DNA of 64,000 nucleotides. Source: an uncultured Collinsella sp. (GTDB taxonomy: Bacteria; Actinomycetota; Coriobacteriia; Coriobacteriales; Coriobacteriaceae). Within the stretch, counting starts at the first letter, position 1, and each line of letters starts with the position of its first letter. Positions 56,648 to 63,560 of the stretch are shown here, piece by piece. Made by a program: the position numbers and the translations under genes. Under the pieces are notes generated by a model. That model saw only the letters and a list, made by a program, of their open reading frames with translations, was not told where the DNA came from and searched no databases. The stretch lies in NCBI GenBank assembly GCA_900550195.1, contig URRB01000003.1, positions 62,001 to 126,000 on the forward strand, read 5' to 3'.

Positions 56648-56676
56648 TTAACCTTTAAGCCTAAAACGGGTATCCT
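56648..56676 (+). promoter_or_regulatory. Candidate mntH promoter
   Basis: TTAACC and TATCCT are 17 bases apart, 37 bases before the start codon. Around the -35 box are AAAGGTTA/TAGGCTTA-like words on the reverse strand that resemble DtxR/MntR-family half-sites. This is weak evidence for metal control. Confidence 0.35.
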
Positions 56677-56712
56677 TTGCGACGTCAAACAAACGGCACG
56701 CAGGAGCTCACT

Positions 56713-57969
56713 ATGCTCAACCATCTCAAACATCATTTTGGCTCCCGGCGCACCGGCAGTCACGGAGGCCTAGACCTTGCGCGGCACATCGGCCCCGGGC
56801 TGCTCGTGACCGTCGGCTTTATCGACCCGGGCAACTGGGCCTCCAATATGGCCGCGGGCTCGCAGTTTGGCTACGCGCTGCTGTGGATCGTCACACTGTC
56901 CACGATTATGCTCATTGTGCTGCAGCACAATGCGGCGCACCTGGGTATCGCCACGGGCGCCTGTCTTGCCGAGGCCACGACCCGCTTTCTCCCCCGCATC
57001 GTGGGACGCGCGGTGCTCGGCAGCGCCTATCTCGCGACCATCGCCACCGCCATGGCCGAAGTCCTGGGTGGCGCGATTGCCCTTCAAATGCTCTTTGGGC
57101 TGCCCGTGCGCGCGGGCTGCGTCATCGTGGCGGCAGTATCGATGGCGATGCTCATGACGAACTCCTACAAGCGTGCCGAACGCTGGATCATCGCCTTCGT
57201 AGGCGTGGTAGGACTCTCGTTTTTGGCCGAGCTTGCACTAGTCAAGGTCGACTGGCCGCAAGCCGCCGCAAGCTGGATCACGCCCAGTATGCCCACTGGC
57301 TCTGCCGCGATTATCGTGAGTGTCCTGGGTGCGGTCGTTATGCCCCACAACCTCTTTCTACACTCCGAGGTCATCCAATCCATGCACTTCGAAGGCCAAG
57401 GCGAGCAGGTTATCGAAGAGCGTCTGCGCTATGAGCTCTTCGACACGCTCTTTTCGATGGGCGTGGGCTGGGCAATCAACTCGGCCATGGTCATCCTGGC
57501 CGCAACGACCTTCTTTGCGCACGGCATTGTCGTAGACGACCTCGCCGTCGCAGCGGACACGCTCTCCCCCATTCTGGGCCCAGCAAGCTCGACCATCTTT
57601 GCGGTGGCGCTGCTGTTTGCGGGCCTCTCGAGTAGTGTGACGGCAGGCATGGCGGCAGGCACCATCACCGCAGGCATGTTCGACGAGGAATACGACGTCC
57701 ACGACCGACATTCCTCGATCGGGGTGGTGGCCTGTTTCGCCGGCGCAGTGGCGGCGTGCCTGGTCGTCCCAAATCCTTTTGAGGGTCTCATTTGGAGTCA
57801 GGCGCTGCTGTCGCTTCAGTTGCCGATTACGGTCTTTGTGCTCATACGACTCACCAGTTCGCCCCGCGTCATGGGCAAATACGCCAACTCGCGCCCGCTC
57901 AACGCGTTGCTCGTAGGAATCGGCGTCATCGTAACGGTTCTCGACATCGTGCTGCTAACGGGGATGTAA
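56713..57969 (+). CDS. mntH: Nramp-family divalent metal transporter
   Basis: This 418-residue proton-coupled Mn2+/Fe2+ importer has about eleven membrane segments. The substrate site in helix 1 is GFIDPGNWASN (DPGN) and the helix 6 motif is VVMPHNLFLHSE (MPHN). The methionine of the usual helix 6 MPH motif is intact, which favours soft divalent metals. GCAGGAG lies before the ATG at 56713; the frame opens 12 codons earlier. It diverges from gltB. Confidence 0.92.
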   Translation: MLNHLKHHFGSRRTGSHGGLDLARHIGPGLLVTVGFIDPGNWASNMAAGSQFGYALLWIVTLSTIMLIVLQHNAAHLGIATGACLAEATTRFLPRIVGRAVLGSAYLATIATAMAEVLGGAIALQMLFGLPVRAGCVIVAAVSMAMLMTNSYKRAERWIIAFVGVVGLSFLAELALVKVDWPQAAASWITPSMPTGSAAIIVSVLGAVVMPHNLFLHSEVIQSMHFEGQGEQVIEERLRYELFDTLFSMGVGWAINSAMVILAATTFFAHGIVVDDLAVAADTLSPILGPASSTIFAVALLFAGLSSSVTAGMAAGTITAGMFDEEYDVHDRHSSIGVVACFAGAVAACLVVPNPFEGLIWSQALLSLQLPITVFVLIRLTSSPRVMGKYANSRPLNALLVGIGVIVTVLDIVLLTGM

Positions 57970-57997
57970 TTGGGATGGCGTGACTGTCCAGATATAA

Positions 57998-58014
57998 CGT
58001 CTTAATCTGTAACA
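57998..58014 (+). repeat. Palindrome family B, half copy 14
   Basis: CGTCTTAATCTGTAACA is a clear left arm. The expected right arm position (58040-58056) is taken by AAATCAAAAG and the start of a terminator, so this copy is truncated or decayed. Confidence 0.7.
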
Positions 58015-58047
58015 CGTGAGACCGTTTTAAACCGTCAGATAAATCAA

Positions 58048-58082
58048 AAGGGTCCCGGCCGAGAATTCGACCGGGACCCTTG
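58048..58082. terminator. Bidirectional terminator between mntH and rubredoxin genes
   Basis: AAGGGTCCCGG pairs with CCGGGACCCTT around GAATTC, between convergent genes. Confidence 0.85.
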
Positions 58083-58120
58083 GACAGAGCTATGTTCGGC
58101 TTTCGCCGTGTGTCTACGAG

Positions 58121-58264
58121 TTACTCCTCGACGAGCTCAAACTCATCGGGGCCGACGCCGCAGACCGGGCATACGTAATCCTCGGGCAGCTCGGGCGTGT
58201 CGACCTCAACCTCGTAACCGCAAACGGTGCACACGAACTTATACGTCTTCTTTTCCTCAGCCAT
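58121..58264 (-). CDS. Rubredoxin-like protein (47 residues)
   Basis: This is a small redox protein. The two CxxC pairs that bind one iron are visible in FVCTVCGYEV and YVCPVCGVGPDEF, the classic rubredoxin pattern, ending in LVEE. It is slightly shorter than the usual 52-54 residues. GAGGAGAA precedes the ATG at 58264. It lies 88 bp downstream of a flavin reductase gene in the same orientation; the two modules are fused in high-molecular-weight rubredoxins of acetogens, so they probably form one electron-transfer pair. Confidence 0.88.
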   Translation of the reverse strand: MAEEKKTYKFVCTVCGYEVEVDTPELPEDYVCPVCGVGPDEFELVEE

Positions 58265-58352
58265 GATGTTCTCCTCTCGAACGTGACTGCTGGTGTACTT
58301 ACTTATTAGTATATATTCTCAATAATATAATGCAAGTATTTTTAGAACATTT

Positions 58353-58856
58353 CTAGCCTTGATACGACGAAGCCTTGGGCGGCGTCTTGCCCTTTAACAC
58401 CTTGTGGTAGTAGTCATAGGTCAGCGGGGCCTCGCCGCTCAAGCGCTCGGCATCCTCCACCTCGCCGATAAAGAGCAGGTGCGTGCCCACATCCACGGTA
58501 TCAATCAGACGGCAGCTAAACAGCGCCGCCGCGTGCTCGGGCACATAGGGCATGCCCAGCGCGGTCTCGTGGGTCTCGTACTTGGCAAACTTGTCGTAGC
58601 CACTGCTGGTGCGGAAGCCAAAGTTGCCGATATAGAGCATATCGGCCGTCTGATCGATCACGGTCAGCGCAAAGGCCTTAGCCGATACGATTACGCCGGA
58701 CGTGACATTTTCCTTGTTCACGGCAATCGAGATGCGCGGCGGGGCGGATGTCACCTGCACTGCTGTGTTGATAACGCAGCCGGCACGCAGCCCGTCCGCC
58801 ACGGCGCTCACCACGTACAGGCCACTCGGCATGGTAAAGAACGCAGTTTTGTCCAT
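58353..58856 (-). CDS. Flavin reductase-like FMN-binding protein
   Basis: This is a 167-residue protein of the flavin reductase/FMN-binding split-barrel family: FFTMPSGLYVVSA at the start, NTAVQVTSAPPRISIAVNKEN (two parts) over the flavin pocket, then a FGFRTSSGYDKF loop. The length and order match the flavoprotein half of high-molecular-weight rubredoxin. Partner proteins could be an oxygen- or NO-reducing flavodiiron protein, which is not in the window. The ATG at 58856 has GGGGAG upstream. Confidence 0.88.
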   Translation of the reverse strand: MDKTAFFTMPSGLYVVSAVADGLRAGCVINTAVQVTSAPPRISIAVNKENVTSGVIVSAKAFALTVIDQTADMLYIGNFGFRTSSGYDKFAKYETHETALGMPYVPEHAAALFSCRLIDTVDVGTHLLFIGEVEDAERLSGEAPLTYDYYHKVLKGKTPPKASSYQG

Positions 58857-58907
58857 AACGATCACTCCCCTAGCTCGGGTTGGAACCTCATGGATGTATG
58901 TACCCAC

Positions 58908-58942
58908 AAAAAAGGCGGCACCCATAACGGACGCCGCCTTTG
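58908..58942 (-). terminator. Terminator downstream of smpB
   Basis: On the minus strand AAAGGCGGC pairs with GCCGCCTTT and runs into a T-run. It lies about 120 bases past smpB, beyond a family A repeat. Confidence 0.78.
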
Positions 58943-58983
58943 AGACATATGTGTCAGAACAGTAAGAAAGATAAGACGCCCGC

Positions 58984-59051
58984 AGTTGCGGTGAAATAGG
59001 GACTGAATAGCCCCTCAAACAGGCAAAACAGTCCGTATCTCACCGCAACTT
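58984..59051. repeat. Palindromic repeat family A, copy 3
   Basis: AGTTGCGGTGAAATAGGGAC and its near-complement up to CACCGCAACTT flank a 20-base loop. It lies 12 bases past the smpB stop codon. Confidence 0.85.
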
Positions 59052-59062
59052 ATATAGAGCGC

Positions 59063-59533
59063 CTACCGGTTGCGTTCCTTGAGGGCGCGGTCGATCTCGC
59101 GTTGGACATCACGCTTGGCCATGTCCTCGCGCTTGTCGTAGAGCTTCTTGCCGCGACCCAGACCCAGCAGCAGCTTTACGCGGCCGTCGGTATTAAAGTA
59201 GAGCTCCAACGGAACCAGCGCATAACCACGGTTGCGAAGTTTGCCGTCAAGAAAGTCGATCTCCTTGCGGTGCAGCAGCAGACGACGCCGACGGTCGGGA
59301 TCGCGATTCCACACGCCACCATGGCTATAAGGGTGGATATGCAGTCCGACGAGCCAGCACTCGCCGCCACGAATCAGCGCAAAAGTGTCAGTGATCTGAC
59401 AGGCGCGCTCGCGAATCGACTTGACCTCGGTGCCGCTCAGTTCAATGCCACACTCAAATGTCTCATCGATAAAGTACTCGTGATGCGCCGAGCGATTCTT
59501 GGAAATGAGCTTGCGCTCGCGCTTACTGGGCAT
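59063..59533 (-). CDS. smpB: SsrA-binding protein SmpB
   Basis: SmpB binds tmRNA and rescues stalled ribosomes. It has 156 residues with the full pattern: NRSAHHEYFIDETFECGIELSGTEVKSIR (in parts), HIHPYSHGG, RRRRLLLHRKEID and the basic tail KRDVQREIDRALKER. The ATG at 59533 is inside the end of the upstream TPR gene, an 11-base overlap that implies coupled translation. RNase R, which works in the same pathway, is encoded at the window edge 4 kb upstream on the same strand. Confidence 0.97.
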   Translation of the reverse strand: MPSKRERKLISKNRSAHHEYFIDETFECGIELSGTEVKSIRERACQITDTFALIRGGECWLVGLHIHPYSHGGVWNRDPDRRRRLLLHRKEIDFLDGKLRNRGYALVPLELYFNTDGRVKLLLGLGRGKKLYDKREDMAKRDVQREIDRALKERNR

Positions 59534-60440
59534 CGCCGGCCTCCTTGGCGCCATCGGCGTTTGAGCCCGCAGCCTCGCGCTTTGCCTTGCGCTCGGCATT
59601 GAGCTCGGCATCGCTCTCGCGCACCAGTTTAATAATCGCCGCGCAGGCCTCCTCGCCCACCAAGTCGCGAGCACGCACCGTCAGGCGCGTCGCCTCCTGC
59701 TTGTCGCCGTCGCTTGCGGCATCGGTCGCGCACATAATCAGGCAGATGGCAATCTCGGCCGAAGGCGAGGTCGGAACGCCTTGCAGGGCCAGTTCACCCA
59801 TCACGTGCTCGTCGCTCTCATCGGCGGCATCCGGATAGGTGGTATGGATCTTGTTGAGCAGGCGCGTCGTATGCGCATCGTTGGGCGCCAGGCGCAGCGC
59901 CAGACGCGCGCAGCCCACGGCAGCCGAAACGTTCTCGGTCTCGGGCTCCAAGAAGTACTGACCTAGATTGGCGTAAGCGCGGGCGGCGCACTTGCCATCA
60001 CTTGCACGCTCCAGCACCGAGAACGAGAGCGATGCCCATTCCTGCTTGTCCTCGAGTGCGCGGAACAGCTCGGCCAAATCCAAGCGATAGTTGCAGTTCA
60101 TGGGGTCCCAACGCACAGCCTGCATCAGGGCATTACGAGCGCTCACATAATCCTGCTGGCGAATGTAGGCAAACGCCATGTCAGAGTACAGGCGGTCAAA
60201 CGGCACCTCGACCTGCACGAGCTCGCGCGGATCCTTCTCCACGCGGCGATAGGCCAAGCGCTCAAACTTGCTATCGAAGCTAAAGTATTGACGCTTCTCC
60301 TCCGTCTTGCACTCAGCATCAATATACTCCTCGGCGAGCTCCACCAGACGCTCCAGCAGCGGCGTCGCCGTAGCCAGGTCGCCCTGCGCCAGATAGTTCT
60401 CGGCATACGTGATGTCTTGCAAGCTGATGGGCAGATCCAT
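59523..60440 (-). CDS. TPR-repeat protein of unknown role
   Basis: This is a 305-residue soluble protein made of helical repeats resembling tetratricopeptides, for example DMAFAYIRQQDYVSARNALM, then AYANLGQYFLEPETENVSAA and LALRLAPNDAHTTRLL. The C-terminus is charged (ERKAKREAAG). It overlaps smpB by 11 bases. Proteins of this type occur next to smpB in related genomes as far as I recall, but no function is established. GAGGAG precedes the ATG at 60440. Confidence 0.8.
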   Translation of the reverse strand: MDLPISLQDITYAENYLAQGDLATATPLLERLVELAEEYIDAECKTEEKRQYFSFDSKFERLAYRRVEKDPRELVQVEVPFDRLYSDMAFAYIRQQDYVSARNALMQAVRWDPMNCNYRLDLAELFRALEDKQEWASLSFSVLERASDGKCAARAYANLGQYFLEPETENVSAAVGCARLALRLAPNDAHTTRLLNKIHTTYPDAADESDEHVMGELALQGVPTSPSAEIAICLIMCATDAASDGDKQEATRLTVRARDLVGEEACAAIIKLVRESDAELNAERKAKREAAGSNADGAKEAGDAQ

Positions 60441-60496
60441 GGCTACTCCTCGATCTGAGCGAAACACGGCAGGCGCCGTATATACGGTCAATACAC

Positions 60497-60526
60497 AAAA
60501 CCCGGGTCTCTTACGAGGCCCGGGCG
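60497..60526 (-). terminator. Terminator after the tRNA pair
   Basis: On the minus strand CCCGGGCCTC pairs with GAGACCCGGG and is followed by TTTTGT. It lies 12 bases past tRNA-Glu. Confidence 0.85.
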
Positions 60527-60538
60527 TTCAATTTTGGT

Positions 60539-60610
60539 AGCCCGTACCAGATTCGAACTGGTGATCTCCGCCTTGAGAGGGCGGCGTCCTAAACCGCTAG
60601 ACGAACGGGC
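60539..60610 (-). tRNA. tRNA-Glu (CUC)
   Basis: The 72-base cloverleaf starts GCCCGTTCGTCTAGCGG and ends GGTACGGGCT. The anticodon loop CTCTCAA gives CUC (reads GAG). The T-loop GTTCGAATC is intact. No CCA is encoded. Confidence 0.95.
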
Positions 60611-60631
60611 CATATGTAGCAAATGCAATGG

Positions 60632-60702
60632 CTGGGATGGAGGGAGTCGAACCCCCATTGACGGAACCAGAATCCGCTGTCCTGCCATTAGACGACATCC
60701 CA
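60632..60702 (-). tRNA. tRNA-Gln (CUG)
   Basis: The 71-base cloverleaf starts TGGGATGTCGTCTAATGG and ends CATCCCAG. The anticodon loop TTCTGGT gives CUG (reads CAG). CCA follows in the genome at 60629-60631. It is the first of a two-tRNA transcript. Confidence 0.95.
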
Positions 60703-60746
60703 ATGACTGCATCGCTGCGCTCGGCTGTGCCTTTGCGCAAGAAAGA

Positions 60747-60775
60747 AATATACGGGAAGTCTCGCCGTGACGCAA
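60747..60775 (-). promoter_or_regulatory. Promoter of the tRNA-Gln/tRNA-Glu unit
   Basis: On the minus strand TTGCGT and TATATT are separated by exactly 17 bases, about 45 bases before tRNA-Gln. Confidence 0.75.
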
Positions 60776-60978
60776 GCCCCAATTTTGACTTTTTTGAAAT
60801 TCAGTCAAATTGGCCTAATTTAGTCCAACCCGTGAAGGACCTGTGAAGCCAACCGCTGTACACGAAGGGCAAAACGCCGTGAGCGGTAGCCGTCAACCGT
60901 TGGCAGATTCTACCGTGAAAACGATAGCACCAGGCAACACAATCGAAGTATCAATGATCGCGTAGATATCGAGGCGCC

Positions 60979-61389
60979 ATGGACGAAGAGCTTGATTACC
61001 TATGGGAGACCCTGGGCCTCGAGATCACTGCCGACCTTTGGCCCGAACGGGACAAAATTCACCCCACGTTACGCCCCGCCATTACTGTGGTGCAGGCAAA
61101 ATACCGCCGTGCATCCTTTTTAATCATGCGGATGTCATGGCACGCGGGACTCCCCGACCTTAAGCGAATCCAGGCAAGCCTCGTCGAGCTGTCCGGCATG
61201 CCGACCGTCATATCCGAGGCGCACCTGGAGCAGCGCCAGCGCGAGCGACTGCAACAGCAGCGGATTCCCTTTATCTGCCCCGGCATTCAGGCATATCTGC
61301 CCTTTATGGACGAGGAGTACTGGAGCGGCAAGCCCAACAAGCACGTAAAGGTCTACGATCCGCACGAATGGGCACAGCTTGAGGATTAG
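60979..61389 (+). CDS. Small protein resembling part of a MarR-type regulator, possibly truncated
   Basis: This is a 136-residue protein. The segment VISEAHLEQRQRERLQQQ followed by RIPFICPGIQAYLPFMDEEY resembles the N-terminal half of a group of long MarR-annotated regulators, in which a winged helix follows. Here the frame stops soon after (DPHEWAQLED), so the DNA-binding half is missing. It may be a remnant or a stand-alone module. GAGGCGCC precedes the ATG. Three tandem palindromes begin right behind the stop codon. Confidence 0.6.
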   Translation: MDEELDYLWETLGLEITADLWPERDKIHPTLRPAITVVQAKYRRASFLIMRMSWHAGLPDLKRIQASLVELSGMPTVISEAHLEQRQRERLQQQRIPFICPGIQAYLPFMDEEYWSGKPNKHVKVYDPHEWAQLED

Positions 61390-61435
61390 CGCATATGCCC
61401 GCCAGCCGGGATAGTGCGCATGCCCGCCAACCGGA
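61390..61435. repeat. Short direct repeat pair
   Basis: GCGCATATGCCCGCCAGCCG and GCGCATGCCCGCCAACCG stand in tandem, 27 bases apart, leading into the family F array. Confidence 0.6.
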
Positions 61436-61603
61436 AAGCTCATCCCGGAATTTACGTCCAGAACGGGACGCGCTTTCCCCTAGAGGCCCCAAACGGAAAC
61501 CGTATCCCAGATTTCGCGCTCAAACTGGGATACGGTTTCCGCTAGCCCCTTCAACCGGAAACTGCGTCCCGGAATCCGAGCTCAAAACGGGACGCACTTT
61601 CCG
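61431..61603. repeat. Palindrome family F, tandem array of three
   Basis: Units of about 48 bp lie at 61431-61478, 61494-61541 and 61555-61603, spaced 63 and 61 bp. Each begins CGGAAA and ends TTTCCG. The middle unit pairs CGGAAACCGTATCCCAG with CTGGGATACGGTTTCCG perfectly. Arm bases change together between units (CGTATCCCAG against GCGTCCCG), so pairing is kept. The array fills the gap between the MarR-like fragment and the ArsC/Spx-like gene. Confidence 0.85.
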
Positions 61604-61609
61604 CAGCCA

Positions 61610-61969
61610 CTACAGCAGCACCTCGGTCCAGGTCGCTTCCTTAAACCCAGGAATCGCAAAGTCGTCGCCCACCAGCAGCGGACGCTTGACCAGCATGCCG
61701 TCGGTCGCCAGCAGCTCGTAGCACTCCTGATCCGTCATGCCCGCATCCAGACGCGCCTTCAGGCCCAGCTCTCGATATTTCATGCCCGACGAATTAAAGA
61801 AGCGCCGCACCGGCAGCCCCGAACGAGCAATCCAGGTCGCAAGCTCATCAGCCGTGGGATTGTCCAAAACGATATCGCGATCGATATACTCTACCCCATG
61901 TTCGTCCAGCCATGCCTTGGCCTTCTTACAGGTCGAGCACTTGGGATATTCAACAAACAATACCGCCAT
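61610..61969 (-). CDS. ArsC/Spx-family thioredoxin-fold protein
   Basis: This is a 119-residue protein of the arsenate reductase family. The redox motif YPKCSTCKKAKAWL (CxxC) is at residues 9-12, and the second half has RRFFNSSGMKYRELGLK and DGMLVKRPLL, the conserved RPxL block. Proteins with CxxC and this length are commonly annotated as Spx/MgsR-like or arsenate reductase-like. No ars genes adjoin, so a true arsenate role is unlikely. The ATG at 61969 has AAAGGAAA upstream. Confidence 0.88.
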   Translation of the reverse strand: MAVLFVEYPKCSTCKKAKAWLDEHGVEYIDRDIVLDNPTADELATWIARSGLPVRRFFNSSGMKYRELGLKARLDAGMTDQECYELLATDGMLVKRPLLVGDDFAIPGFKEATWTEVLL

Positions 61970-62091
61970 GGGATTTCCTTTCTTAGAGAAAACAGGTGTC
62001 TGGAAAACTGCACATCGACGACCACTCGCGATTGCAGCCGTTATTGTAGTCAATGTCGAAGCATAGGCAGTCGCGATGTCTCGTCTTAAGG

Positions 62092-62673
62092 CTAGCGCCT
62101 CGCATGGGCGCCGATCGGCCGAGTCACATGGCGCACCAACGCCGCTGCCAGCAATACCAACAGCATGGCGGTGACATAGCCCGCAGCATCGAATCCTAAA
62201 TCGATAACGTCGAAATGCCTGCCGGGAACAAAGATCTTATGCACCTGGTCGCCAACGGAGCAGGCAGCGCAAAAGAGAAACACAGGCACGCAACGGGAAC
62301 ACACACTCCATGGACGCCTGGAAAAGCAGACCACGATCACCGAGGCGAACAATCCGACGAAGAAAAACTCTACGGTATGGGCAACGCGACGGACGTTCGT
62401 GCCCACCCACATGCGAATGGAAGTAAGTCGGCCAGACCGGACATTCGAGGCAGCCGAATCGGCGCCCCCGATCATTCCGTTCTCTGTCTGGGCTTCACCC
62501 GTGGCATCAGCAGCCTGAACGCCCGTAGCCTGACCCTCCACCACACGCGCGGTGGACTCGCTCAGCAACGACGTCTCCACCGCATTTTGCTCCGTCAGCA
62601 CCCAGATGCCCGCCAGCGTTGCAACGAACAGAACAATTGCGGTCCATCCGATTATTTGTTTTACGCGCGCCAA
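62092..62673 (-). CDS. VanZ-like membrane protein
   Basis: This is a 193-residue protein. The N-terminal membrane segment (about 7-27) is followed by an unusual 60-residue polar, low-complexity loop (TARVVEGQATG, then NGMIGGADSAASN). The VanZ core follows: VRRVAHTVEFFFVGLF, then DQVHKIFVPGRHFDVIDLGFDAAG (two parts) and a last membrane segment. VanZ-type proteins are linked to low-level teicoplanin resistance, but most are of unknown function. The start is a TTG with GGAGG seven bases upstream. Confidence 0.85.
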   Translation of the reverse strand: MARVKQIIGWTAIVLFVATLAGIWVLTEQNAVETSLLSESTARVVEGQATGVQAADATGEAQTENGMIGGADSAASNVRSGRLTSIRMWVGTNVRRVAHTVEFFFVGLFASVIVVCFSRRPWSVCSRCVPVFLFCAACSVGDQVHKIFVPGRHFDVIDLGFDAAGYVTAMLLVLLAAALVRHVTRPIGAHARR

Positions 62674-62778
62674 GGGCCAACCTCCTTTTTTGAATATCAG
62701 CGAGTGTAGCCCCGAATGGCATCGTCACCGTATCAAAATTTGAATCGCAACAGGAAGCGACAAAGCGACGCAAAACCC

Positions 62779-63384
62779 CTACCCCGCCTCGCGCATCCAG
62801 CGATCGAACGTCCCCACGCACACGCCCAGGCACTTTGCTGCCTGGCTGCGGGTAATATCGCCTGCCTCATAGCTATCGCGCACCAGCTCAAACTGAGGAG
62901 GGCACGGCTTGCGAGGTCGACCGAAACGAACCCCTCGCGCCCGCGCCGCTGCAATTCCCTCCGCCTGGCGCCGATGGATATTCTCGCGCTCCACCTGCGC
63001 CACGTAGCTCAGCAGTTGCAGCACAATATCGGCAATCAGGGTGTTGGTCACATCCGGCGCGCCGCTGGCCCTAGCGCGCGTGTCAAGCAATGGCATGTCC
63101 AACACCACAATGGCAACCCCGAGCTCCTTGGTAATGCGTCGCCATTCCTCAAGAATCTCGGAGTAATTACGACCAAGTCGGTCGATAGAAAGCACCACCA
63201 GCACGTCCCCGTCTCCCAGGACGTGCAACAGCTCGCGATAATGCGGTCGATCGAAGTCCTTGCCGCTCGCATGGTCGGCATAAATATTCGCTGAGCCCAC
63301 GCCATAGGCGCCCAGCGCATCCAGCTGCCGATTCAGATTCTGATCGCGCGAACTCACCCGCGCATACCCGTACACCGTCGCCAT
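62779..63384 (-). CDS. Serine recombinase (resolvase/invertase family)
   Basis: This is a 201-residue site-specific recombinase. The catalytic serine is in YGYARVSSRDQNLNRQLDAL, and the catalytic arginines are in SIDRLGRNYSEIL. The long E helix and a C-terminal helix-turn-helix follow (ITRSQAAKCLGVCVGTFDRWM). Size and order fit small resolvases and invertases. No transposase, integron or phage gene is near. A strong inverted repeat lies 20-60 bases upstream and may be its binding site. The ATG at 63384 has GGGGA close by. Confidence 0.92.
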   Translation of the reverse strand: MATVYGYARVSSRDQNLNRQLDALGAYGVGSANIYADHASGKDFDRPHYRELLHVLGDGDVLVVLSIDRLGRNYSEILEEWRRITKELGVAIVVLDMPLLDTRARASGAPDVTNTLIADIVLQLLSYVAQVERENIHRRQAEGIAAARARGVRFGRPRKPCPPQFELVRDSYEAGDITRSQAAKCLGVCVGTFDRWMREAG

Positions 63385-63402
63385 CTCATCCCCGCTTTCT
63401 TG

Positions 63403-63445
63403 TAAACCTGCCAAAAGGGACAGGTTTATTTTGGTAGGTTTTACC
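63403..63445. promoter_or_regulatory. Inverted repeat upstream of the recombinase, possible res-type site
   Basis: GTAAACCTGCCAAAA and TTTTGGTAGGTTTTAC are complementary with one mismatch and one bulge, 12 bases apart, around GGGACAGGTTTA. The position next to a resolvase gene fits a recombination site or autoregulatory operator. Confidence 0.5.
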
Positions 63446-63503
63446 TCTCAAATAGCAGGTAAGCGGGCGGCCGAGCAGACGGCAAGGTAGCCACTATTCA
63501 AAT

Positions 63504-63535
63504 GCGGAGGGCGGCCCCGAAAGACCGCCCTCCGC
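63504..63535 (-). terminator. Hairpin downstream of rnr
   Basis: GCGGAGGGCGG pairs with CCGCCCTCCGC, 26 bases past the rnr stop codon on the minus strand. The U-run is weak. Confidence 0.7.
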
Positions 63536-63560
63536 TCTCTCGCCACGAGTCGGGATTTAG

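Larger units (their letters stand above)
56192..56712. other. 521-bp divergent region with a family B triplet
   Basis: The region between gltB (minus) and the Nramp gene (plus) holds family B copies 11-13 at 56374-56592 and a promoter at 56648-56676. No gene is seen. Confidence 0.7.

Noticed and set aside
61610..61969. Arsenic resistance gene
   Set aside because: The CxxC motif and lack of any ars neighbour point to the Spx/ArsC-like redox group rather than a dedicated arsenate reductase.
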